Positions 7,441 through 13,289 of a stretch of DNA of 13,289 nucleotides are shown here, piece by piece. The DNA is taken from NCBI GenBank assembly GCA_002498985.1, contig DAJO01000049.1, forward strand, positions 5,294 to 18,582, given 5' to 3'. Origin of the DNA: Euryarchaeota archaeon UBA257. GTDB lineage: Archaea; Thermoplasmatota; Poseidoniia; Poseidoniales; Thalassarchaeaceae. The notes under the pieces were generated by a model. It did no database searches. It had not been told where the DNA came from and was given only the letters and a program-made list of their open reading frames with translations. How positions within the stretch are numbered: the stretch's first letter is position 1; every line of letters starts with the position of its first letter. A program made the position numbers and the translations under genes.

Positions 7441-10041
7441 TCATTTTGTACGCTGACTGGTTTCTATAGCATTTTTTACTATCTTATTTACTAATTTAAT
7501 ACTCCATCCTCTTAGTTCTGAAAGTTTAATCTTGTCATTTTCAGTTAATAATGCAATATCTTTGACATTAACTACTCCTAACTTTTCTACCATCTCTCTC
7601 GCTCTAACTCTACCTATTCCTCTTAATGAGACTAAGGAAATTAAATCTGATTTGCAACCGTATCTTGTTCTCCTGTGTGTTTCATCTATCGCCTCGAATA
7701 GCACACGGTGTGATTCATTATTCATTCTTGATAATTCTTCATCTTCCATAAGAATAACTCTAGTAGAATAAAGTAACCATTCAGCTAAATCGACTCTACT
7801 TCTCAGGTCTCCTGGCTGAACATTCCATTCAGTTTCTAAATCATTCATACTCGTCTCTTCAATCCATGATTGTAAAACTAAGGCGCCTTTCATTCTTCTT
7901 TCATCATCTAAATCTACACTCCGTGTCAGTAATTCTCTTTCATGTCCATAAAGTGCATCTTGAATTTTCTCTAAATCCTTCTTTTGGGGCCATAACGGTA
8001 TGAAATCCGGCGTACACGTCACTAAATGCAATAAACTGAAAGGAGAGATTTGTCTTTCTAAATCTATACCTGTTAAAATTTTCATTGCATTAGTCAATCC
8101 ATCTTTTAGTATCTTACCTGTAACTGGATTTAGATATAATCTAGAAATTCTTAGTCCTAAAGAAGTTGCCGAATATACCATTGAGGGTGGATCTGGAACT
8201 TCAATTTCCTCAACTTCATAATTACTGGCTTTCTTGAATCCAAAGATTGCCGGACCCTTTCTTGGAGTAACGTCTGAGAAATTATTTTGATTATTATTAA
8301 GATTCACTCCAGATATTTTCGTTGCAGATTCAGCCCAATTTGGGACTTCATCATCCCAATTTTCCTCAGATTTCCTCCCACTTTCTTCCTTTATTATTCT
8401 CTCTTTAACCCTCTTAGATTCTCCTTCCTTAGTAATCATATCATTATCGTAAAGCCATTTTATTACTCTATCAATTTGATTCTCAAGATATTCAGATTCT
8501 AAATGTGTTGATAAGAAAGTTTTACTGAAAAATTTACCCAAAGCATCTCTATCATTCATGTCACTAGTAGCAATTAAGGAAAGGATATGTGTCAACATAG
8601 CAGGGTCCTCTTCCGCAGTTTGAGCATTAGGATTGGCTAGTTTTGATGTTATTTCTTCTGGTTCGCTTAGTAAAAAATGTTCTACATTTTTTATTTCATC
8701 ATCTAGATTTTTAGATATAATCCAGGCATCACCTCTCTTGTCATATTTCGGCCTCCCGGCTCTTCCTAACATTTGCTTTATTTCCATAATTGGCATAGGC
8801 ATATTTCTACTAGCTGCGGTGCTCCATCTTTTCACATCTCTAATTATTACTCTTCTAGCCGGTAAATTGACTCCTTGTGCCAAAGTTGGTGTTGCCACTA
8901 TACAAAATAAATCTCCGCTTTTGAATAATTCTTCTATATTTTTCCTCTGTTGATTACTCAAACCTGCATGGTGAAAGGCAATTCCCCCTTTTACAGAGTT
9001 TGATAATTTTTTCCCCAAAGGTGAGGAATTTTCGTTTTGATTAATAGATTCAGAAACTTTGTTTAATTTAACAAATCTATCTCCATTATCAAAATTTGGT
9101 TCATTTTTAACACGATTCAATATATGCTTTGATAACTCTCTTGCTTCTTTCTGGGAACTTTTTCTTGAATTTACAAAAATCAATAGTTGTCCATTATCTG
9201 ATATAGTATCATCGAGCGCAGCATGTAAGACTTTTTCCTTTTCTCCATTTATTATTCTTGGCTCCGGCCATTTTTCATTTCCTTTCCCATCAATTCTATG
9301 GACTTTTACTTGTAATTCAGTTAAAGTCCCTGAATGAAGACTTACTGGTCTCCATTCTGATTGAATTAATTTAGCCCCCAACCACTTAGCTAATTCTTCA
9401 CTGTTACCAACTGTGGCCGAAAGAGCAATAATTTGTGTATCTGGTTTTTTATGTCTTATCCTTGAGATCAATACTTCCAAAGTTGGTCCCCTAGAATGAT
9501 CATGTAATAAATGAAATTCATCACTAACAATTATTCCAATATTTGAAATTATATTTGATCTATTTCTTAATAATGAATCTAATTTCTCACTTGTACATAC
9601 CAAAATATCTGAATCTTCTATAGAATTAATTTCTCCAGATCTGTCACCTACGGCCAATGCTACCTTCAGCCCCACAACATCTGCAACTTCTTTTAATTCG
9701 TCATATTTTTCACTAGCTAACGCTTTCAGAGGTACTACATAAACTGCCTTTTGATTAATCAAATCATTTTTCAACCTATGAGCAATAGTCAAATGTGCAA
9801 CAAGAGATTTTCCACTGGCAGTAGGAATCGTTAACATTAAATTTTTTCCACTTAGTGCATGAGGTAATGCTTCTTGCTGAGGTGGGTATAATTCTTTAAT
9901 ACCCCATTTCTCTCTCAATAAATTGACTATATCTGGAGATAAACCCAGCTGTTCAATAGTCTTTTTCGAGCCTCCGCCAGAGTGCGACACAAACATTCTC
10001 ATAATCGGCCGTTCTAAAGGATGTCGCGTCGTTAGTTCCAT
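7441..10041 (-). CDS. hel308: Hel308-type superfamily 2 DNA helicase
   Basis: ATP-dependent 3'-5' DNA helicase acting on stalled or branched replication forks. Numbering from the ATG at 10041 gives 866 residues. LYPPQQEAL (51-59) precedes Walker A PTASGKS (73-79). Motif Ia is VPLKALASEKYDE (103-115), motif II DEFH (174-177), motif III SAT (208-210). The second RecA domain has AFHHAGL (355-361), ATPTLAQGVNLPAR (383-396) and QMLGRAGRP (423-431). A winged helix and ratchet region follow, then a helix-hairpin-helix (VSLRGIGRVRAREM, about 804-817) and a C-terminal RGWSIKL block. Residues ~541-620 form a hydrophilic insertion interrupting the winged-helix region, making the protein longer than most Hel308s. 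The frame is open to an ATG at 10101, but that would overlap the thioesterase by 70 bp; the ATG at 10041 overlaps by 10 bp (CGATGGAACTAA). ATGs at 10002 and 9996 also remain possible, since conserved sequence begins only after them. Confidence 0.93.
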   Translation of the reverse strand: MELTTRHPLERPIMRMFVSHSGGGSKKTIEQLGLSPDIVNLLREKWGIKELYPPQQEALPHALSGKNLMLTIPTASGKSLVAHLTIAHRLKNDLINQKAVYVVPLKALASEKYDELKEVADVVGLKVALAVGDRSGEINSIEDSDILVCTSEKLDSLLRNRSNIISNIGIIVSDEFHLLHDHSRGPTLEVLISRIRHKKPDTQIIALSATVGNSEELAKWLGAKLIQSEWRPVSLHSGTLTELQVKVHRIDGKGNEKWPEPRIINGEKEKVLHAALDDTISDNGQLLIFVNSRKSSQKEARELSKHILNRVKNEPNFDNGDRFVKLNKVSESINQNENSSPLGKKLSNSVKGGIAFHHAGLSNQQRKNIEELFKSGDLFCIVATPTLAQGVNLPARRVIIRDVKRWSTAASRNMPMPIMEIKQMLGRAGRPKYDKRGDAWIISKNLDDEIKNVEHFLLSEPEEITSKLANPNAQTAEEDPAMLTHILSLIATSDMNDRDALGKFFSKTFLSTHLESEYLENQIDRVIKWLYDNDMITKEGESKRVKERIIKEESGRKSEENWDDEVPNWAESATKISGVNLNNNQNNFSDVTPRKGPAIFGFKKASNYEVEEIEVPDPPSMVYSATSLGLRISRLYLNPVTGKILKDGLTNAMKILTGIDLERQISPFSLLHLVTCTPDFIPLWPQKKDLEKIQDALYGHERELLTRSVDLDDERRMKGALVLQSWIEETSMNDLETEWNVQPGDLRSRVDLAEWLLYSTRVILMEDEELSRMNNESHRVLFEAIDETHRRTRYGCKSDLISLVSLRGIGRVRAREMVEKLGVVNVKDIALLTENDKIKLSELRGWSIKLVNKIVKNAIETSQRTK

Positions 10042-10508
10042 CGGTGGTATGCTGGATGACCTTCCTTCACTGCAACAAATAGCCCTTCTCCAGTAGCACA
10101 AATTTTTCCATTTGCTTCTAAAGTCATTTTGACATTTGCCCTATCTTCACTTAATTCGCTTACAGTAGCTATAATTTCTAATTTAGAATCAAGTGGAGTT
10201 GGCCTTCTAAGCTTCAAACTAAATGTTGCAGTTACAGTGCATGGAGGATTTTCATCTTCGTTTTGTTCCATTAACGCCATAGTCGCTGCCCAATTACCAT
10301 GACAATCTAGCAAGGTGCTAATAATTCCTCCATTTATAATTCCAGGAAAGGCTTGATGCTCAATCTTTGTTTCAAACTCCATTTGGAGTCCTTTTTCGGT
10401 TTTAAATGATTTAATTTGTAATCCTTTTTTATTAGCGGGACCGCACCCAAAACAGATACTATTAGGTGCGTATTTATCTTGTACAGATATACTATGTTGA
10501 TGCTCCAT
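10032..10508 (-). CDS. PaaI-like hotdog-fold thioesterase
   Basis: A 158-residue single hotdog domain, probably hydrolysing an acyl-CoA or other acyl thioester. Near the N-terminus is the CFGCG block (19-23) followed by ANKKGLQIKSF, typical of a PaaI-like subgroup that opens with 'CFgCG..NpkGL'. The helix motif FPGIINGGIISTLLDCHGNW (54-73) holds the conserved GG pair and Asp68, the expected catalytic acid. TVTATFSLKLRRPTPL (91-106) and the later strand GKICATGEGLFVAV match the strands that follow in this fold. Quaternary assembly, usually tetramer or dimer of dimers, is family knowledge. The ATG at 10508 is preceded by GTGAG at a five-base gap, a partial Shine-Dalgarno. It heads the minus-strand run and overlaps hel308 by 10 bp. 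The link to DNA repair is positional only; the substrate cannot be told. Confidence 0.88.
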   Translation of the reverse strand: MEHQHSISVQDKYAPNSICFGCGPANKKGLQIKSFKTEKGLQMEFETKIEHQAFPGIINGGIISTLLDCHGNWAATMALMEQNEDENPPCTVTATFSLKLRRPTPLDSKLEIIATVSELSEDRANVKMTLEANGKICATGEGLFVAVKEGHPAYHRWN

Positions 10509-10540
10509 GCTTTCTCACAGAGGGTATAGGGAATTGAATG

Positions 10541-10550
10541 ATTCCATAAA
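10541..10550 (-). promoter_or_regulatory. Possible TATA box for the thioesterase-hel308 run
   Basis: Minus-strand TTTATGGAAT, centred about 38 bases upstream of the thioesterase ATG. Archaeal spacing would put the transcription start near 10520 and give a very short leader containing the GTGAG ribosome site. It lies in the 87-bp region between two divergent genes and is the best AT-rich candidate there for this direction. Confidence 0.3.
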
Positions 10551-10562
10551 CCAGTCATCAGA

Positions 10563-10573
10563 CTATCTTAATT
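10563..10573 (+). promoter_or_regulatory. Possible TATA box for the AstE/AspA-family gene
   Basis: CTATCTTAATT is centred about 28 bases before the TTG at 10596. That is the distance expected if transcription starts at or next to the start codon, giving a leaderless mRNA. This fits the lack of any Shine-Dalgarno upstream of the gene. The match to a TATA consensus is only fair. Confidence 0.28.
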
Positions 10574-10595
10574 CAAGAACCGCCTCCGAAGTTCG

Positions 10596-11948
10596 TTGTC
10601 TACCGCTGATGATGAAACTAAATCGCCGTCTTCGGCTAGTAAACATTCACCAGCGCCACGCAAAAATAGGCGTCGGCGTAAACCTCTCAAAGTAGCAAAT
10701 CAGTTGTCTTTGAAGCGTCGTAAAGAGATTGAGAAGGCATTTGAGAAAAAATCTCCGTCTCCAAAGAAGTGGTCTAGAGAAAGTGGCCCCAAAACTCATC
10801 TATTCGATCGTAAAAGAATAAAGCCTGGGAGTATTAGAAAAATTGATTTCAATCTTTTAGATGTTGAGATTGGAGATTCTTGGCCTATCCCAATCACAAT
10901 TATCCATGGCTCAAGACCAGGTCCTGTAGTGACAATATTAGGAGCAGTCCACGGGAATGAACTTGTTGGTCCTTTAGCTTTGACATATCTATGCGGTCCT
11001 AATTTCATGGGTCCTGGAGAAGAAATTGACCCTTCAATGTTATCTGGAACAATAAGGATAATTCCAATAATAAATATTCCTGGTTATCGTCGTCAAACTA
11101 GAAAATTTCCTGACGGTAGAGACTTGAATAGAAATTTTCCAGGTAACAGTGAAAGTAATACAACATCTAGGATAGCGAGCCGTATTTGGAAATCTATTAT
11201 TCAAACTTCTGATCATATAGTTGATTTGCACACTGCTGCACCTGGAAGAACTAACATGCCTCAAATTAGAGCCAATCTAGCTCATCCTGAGAGTAACAGA
11301 ATTGCCAGATCTTTTGGTATAGAAACTATTCTAGATAATGAAGGACCAAAAGGCTCTCTTAGAAGGGCTGCAAATAAATCAGGAATTGGTTGCATTACCT
11401 ACGAAGGGGGAGGTTCTAATGAGGCAGATCCTGAGTCAGTACAAGTAGCAATATATGGAGTTCTTAATGTTCTAAGAAGTTTAAGAATGATTCCAGGTTA
11501 TCCGAATAGACCACATTTTAGGATTCTAGCATCTGGTTCTGTTTGGATTAGGTCTAATCAAGGAGGTTTACTGGATATATTAGCACCTGCGGGAAGTTTC
11601 GTAGATGAGGGGGAAGTAGTTGCTACAATCACCGATCCTGAAAGGCCAGGAATTAGTCATGATGTTTATTCTCCAAGTCGTGGTTTATTGATTTGCACCG
11701 CAACTCATCCATTTGTTACAGCCGGAACCCCGATAGGGCATCTGTTACCAATGAAAACTGGAATAAAGACTCTCCAAAGAAGGCTTGACGAAGAAGGTTG
11801 TTTGATAATCAGTGGTTCTGATGGGGAACCCCCATGGAGAGAAGATGATGATGTCGAAGATATTCCAGTTGAGGGCGAATGGTCAGGTGGAAGTCCAGAC
11901 GCTGAATGGGGACAAAACGAACAGCCATCTCCTGAAGAAGAATCATGA
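10596..11948 (+). CDS. Succinylglutamate desuccinylase/aspartoacylase-family zinc deacylase
   Basis: Zinc hydrolase of the M14-like AstE/AspA family, which cleaves N-acyl groups from amino-acid derivatives. Zinc ligands are His119 and Glu122 (GAVHGNE) and His212 (VDLHTA). Glu270 (TYEGGG) is the likely catalytic base, and DLNRNFPG (176-183) is the usual substrate-site block. A barrel-sandwich-like C-terminal domain follows (about 308-385, containing APAGSFVDEGEVVATI). Two additions stand out. Residues 1-~75 are rich in Lys/Arg/Ser/Pro (RKNRRRRKPLK at 22-32, then KRRKEIEKAFEKK), and residues ~409-450 are acidic and Gly/Pro-rich. The start is TTG: an in-frame stop at 10569 bounds the frame, and the first in-frame ATG codes for residue 138, inside the catalytic domain. 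A TTG at 10704 would remove half of the basic tail and is the main alternative. Substrate unknown; astE or aspA should not be assumed. It converges on the next gene with a 3-bp gap. Confidence 0.85.
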   Translation: MSTADDETKSPSSASKHSPAPRKNRRRRKPLKVANQLSLKRRKEIEKAFEKKSPSPKKWSRESGPKTHLFDRKRIKPGSIRKIDFNLLDVEIGDSWPIPITIIHGSRPGPVVTILGAVHGNELVGPLALTYLCGPNFMGPGEEIDPSMLSGTIRIIPIINIPGYRRQTRKFPDGRDLNRNFPGNSESNTTSRIASRIWKSIIQTSDHIVDLHTAAPGRTNMPQIRANLAHPESNRIARSFGIETILDNEGPKGSLRRAANKSGIGCITYEGGGSNEADPESVQVAIYGVLNVLRSLRMIPGYPNRPHFRILASGSVWIRSNQGGLLDILAPAGSFVDEGEVVATITDPERPGISHDVYSPSRGLLICTATHPFVTAGTPIGHLLPMKTGIKTLQRRLDEEGCLIISGSDGEPPWREDDDVEDIPVEGEWSGGSPDAEWGQNEQPSPEEES

Positions 11949-11951
11949 ATT

Positions 11952-13289
11952 TTATTCTTCGACGACTCTAGCTGGTAGGTCTAATAATTCTACTTCATCC
12001 TCAATCTTTTTACTTGGAATGGTTACTATTGGAATGCTTGCCGTTAAATTTGGTAGTGATTCTTCGTAAGCATTATTCTGTATTTCTAATAATGATAGAT
12101 CAGGTGCTGAAGGCAATTCTGTTTTCGTAAAAGAATAGTCATATTCAATTTTATTTGAAGGTATACTGTATGCTGTGTACGCTTCTTCTAAGCGCTTTTT
12201 TTGCGTAATTCTGTAATTTACAAACACACCTGCTAAGAGAATTGTTATTACCATTCCAGATAAGAATAAGATTCCTAATCCACTGGTGAGGAATGATATC
12301 AAATTGTCAAATAACGTTGGAGGAGGGATCCAAACTACCATATCAATTTCCCAAATAAAATCAGTTGAAACACCTGAGTCAATAATTGTAGCAGTAATTT
12401 GTTGCCTACTTGTCCCATTTGCACATAGCAATAAAGTCAAATTATCTTTATTTTTACCACATTCTAATTCATTTATAACCAGTCTTGAACCTTGATTTGA
12501 GATATTTTCTGTCAAGTCGTAATCTCCAATATACCACATAATTTCAGTATTTATTTGTGAAGGGATATTATTCAGACCAAAAATCAGTGTTTCATTTACA
12601 GAATCCCATTCATGAACAATCTGGGTTCTTGGTACTGTAAGAACTAGATTTTCTCTTCTCAAATTGTCATCGACTAAATCATTACAGTCATCATCTAAAC
12701 CATTCCAAACTTCTATCGAACTGGGGTTAATTTCTGAATCCAAATCATTACAATCTTCAAAATCATAGTAATCATCATTATCATTATCGAAGTTAAATGT
12801 CAAAGGATCTGACATTTTAGTAAGAACTTCTAATCCATCATTAATTCCATCTCCATCTGTGTCTTCATCATTATAATCAGAAGTTATGTTGTGATACTCC
12901 TCAAAATCTGAAAGACCATCATTATCAGTATCAATTGTATAGAAATCTTCGTCTATATCTCCATCACAATCATTGTCTTTATTGTCTAGCATTTCAATTA
13001 ACGAGGGTGAAATTTCAATGTCATCATCATTACAGTCTTGGAACCAGTACCAACCGTCACCATCACTATCTTCATCAAATACTAGAGGGTTAGCGCCTAA
13101 TTCAGCATATGTGTTTACTTCAACCCCATCTGGTAATCCATCATTATCGGTGTCTCCATCATTGGGATTAGTAGAAATAAAATAATATTCATCGTAATCA
13201 GATAGGCCATCTGAATCAGTATCTAGATCAATAAAATCTTCATCAACCTCATCATCACAATCATTGTCAATTGAATCCAAAGCTTCCGT
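11952..13289 (-). CDS. Membrane-anchored surface protein with TSP3-like and MopE-like repeats, N-terminus missing
   Basis: The frame runs off the right edge, so the N-terminus, including any signal peptide, is absent; the TTG at 13280 is only an internal Leu codon. Numbering from it, 442 residues are visible. The first ~207 alternate two acidic motif types: thrombospondin type 3-like calcium motifs (DTDSDGLSD, DTDNDGLPDG, DTDGDGINDG) and 'DCND...NPSxxEv.NGxDDDCND..DD' units of the kind Pfam calls Cu-binding_MopE. Residues ~208-320 look like a beta-rich domain with two cysteines (274, 286), followed by a proline hinge. One transmembrane helix (about 329-354) precedes RITQKKR, and the ~85-residue tail should be cytoplasmic by the positive-inside rule. 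The likely role is a calcium-stabilised envelope stalk, possibly for adhesion or substrate capture. Metal identity cannot be read from the sequence, and the MopE label does not show copper binding. Confidence 0.85.
   Translation of the reverse strand, partial: TEALDSIDNDCDDEVDEDFIDLDTDSDGLSDYDEYYFISTNPNDGDTDNDGLPDGVEVNTYAELGANPLVFDEDSDGDGWYWFQDCNDDDIEISPSLIEMLDNKDNDCDGDIDEDFYTIDTDNDGLSDFEEYHNITSDYNDEDTDGDGINDGLEVLTKMSDPLTFNFDNDNDDYYDFEDCNDLDSEINPSSIEVWNGLDDDCNDLVDDNLRRENLVLTVPRTQIVHEWDSVNETLIFGLNNIPSQINTEIMWYIGDYDLTENISNQGSRLVINELECGKNKDNLTLLLCANGTSRQQITATIIDSGVSTDFIWEIDMVVWIPPPTLFDNLISFLTSGLGILFLSGMVITILLAGVFVNYRITQKKRLEEAYTAYSIPSNKIEYDYSFTKTELPSAPDLSLLEIQNNAYEESLPNLTASIPIVTIPSKKIEDEVELLDLPARVVEE
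12660..13268 (-). repeat. Degenerate ~95-residue (about 285 bp) coding repeat in the surface protein
   Basis: The D-N-D-C-D motif recurs at residues 5-10 (DNDCDD), 102-107 (DNDCDG) and 196-201 (DDDCND) of the visible protein, giving periods of 97 and 94 residues. Each full unit runs from an xDxDCxxxxDE motif through two TSP3-like calcium motifs to a 'DCND/NPS' block. Two full units and the start of a third are visible. At DNA level the copies have drifted, so they are old duplications rather than recent tandem copies. More units may lie beyond the right edge. Confidence 0.75.

Noticed and set aside
8633..8953. Open 106-codon frame on the plus strand opposite hel308
   Set aside because: It lies entirely antisense to conserved Hel308 motifs, and its Ser/Phe/Leu-rich translation is what the complement of this AT-rich gene gives. 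Other open frames opposite or inside the listed genes were dropped for the same reason.
10042..10101. Longer Hel308 start at the ATG at 10101
   Set aside because: The extra 20 residues are Cys/Arg-rich and unlike Hel308, lie inside the thioesterase coding sequence in another frame, and would overlap it by 70 bp. The ATG at 10041 overlaps by only 10 bp.
10334..10558. 74-codon minus-strand frame overlapping the thioesterase start
   Set aside because: It is in a different frame over conserved thioesterase codons and has no recognisable motif; the thioesterase explains the region.
13278..13280. TTG at 13280 as the start of the surface-protein gene
   Set aside because: Codons for Thr-Glu-Ala continue to the edge in frame and complete a MopE-type unit, and there is no signal peptide after the TTG, so the gene is cut by the window.
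11952..13289. Copper storage role from the MopE-like motif
   Set aside because: The motif name comes from one methanotroph protein; the repeats here are interleaved with calcium-type TSP3 motifs and lack anything specific to copper.

Overview
The window looks like a slice of an archaeal chromosome, most likely a low-GC marine Thermoplasmatota (Marine Group II/III, 'Poseidoniia'-like). Directly visible support includes a RadA recombinase with an N-terminal helix-hairpin-helix domain, a Hel308 helicase, a probable Cgi121 subunit of the KEOPS tRNA-modification complex, an archaeal-type initiator tRNA, and near-perfect archaeal Shine-Dalgarno sequences (AGGTGAT) before two genes. It also carries two large secreted or surface proteins of the kind common in marine planktonic archaea. 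The lineage is an inference from gene content and AT-rich composition; 'archaeon' is much safer than the order. There are no mobile elements, CRISPR arrays, rRNAs or clearly broken genes.

Layout. (1) Bases 1-2114, plus strand: the 3' part of a gene for a secreted beta-propeller protein (Beta_propel family), running in from the left edge. (2) 2117-3469, minus: dihydroorotase (pyrC), ending tail-to-tail with gene 1, 2 bp apart. (3) 3470-3794: control region holding the initiator tRNA-Met gene (3579-3656, plus) and the putative promoters of pyrC and radA. (4) 3795-4796, plus: radA. (5) 4822-10508, minus: a close-packed five-gene run, in transcription order hotdog thioesterase, hel308, cgi121, a small CxxC zinc-binding protein, and an M3 (PepF-like) oligoendopeptidase. 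(6) 10596-11948, plus: an AstE/AspA-family zinc deacylase with a very basic N-terminal tail and an acidic C-terminal tail, divergent from the thioesterase. (7) 11952 to the right edge, minus: a surface protein with alternating TSP3-like and MopE-like acidic repeats, a C-terminal membrane anchor and a cytoplasmic tail, truncated at its N-terminus by the window.

How the genes relate. The middle of the window is housekeeping: pyrimidine synthesis, translation initiation, homologous recombination (RadA) and fork repair (Hel308), with a t6A-modification subunit downstream of hel308. The small zinc protein and the peptidase appear translationally coupled, because the last codon and stop of the first form part of the Shine-Dalgarno of the second. 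Coding density is very high, and three convergent gene pairs are separated by only 2, 25 and 3 bp. I saw no obvious new defence or biosynthetic system. The leads most worth checking are the uncharacterised zinc protein coupled to the peptidase, an approximately 80-residue hydrophilic insertion in the Hel308 winged-helix region, and the oppositely charged tails on the AstE/AspA-family protein.
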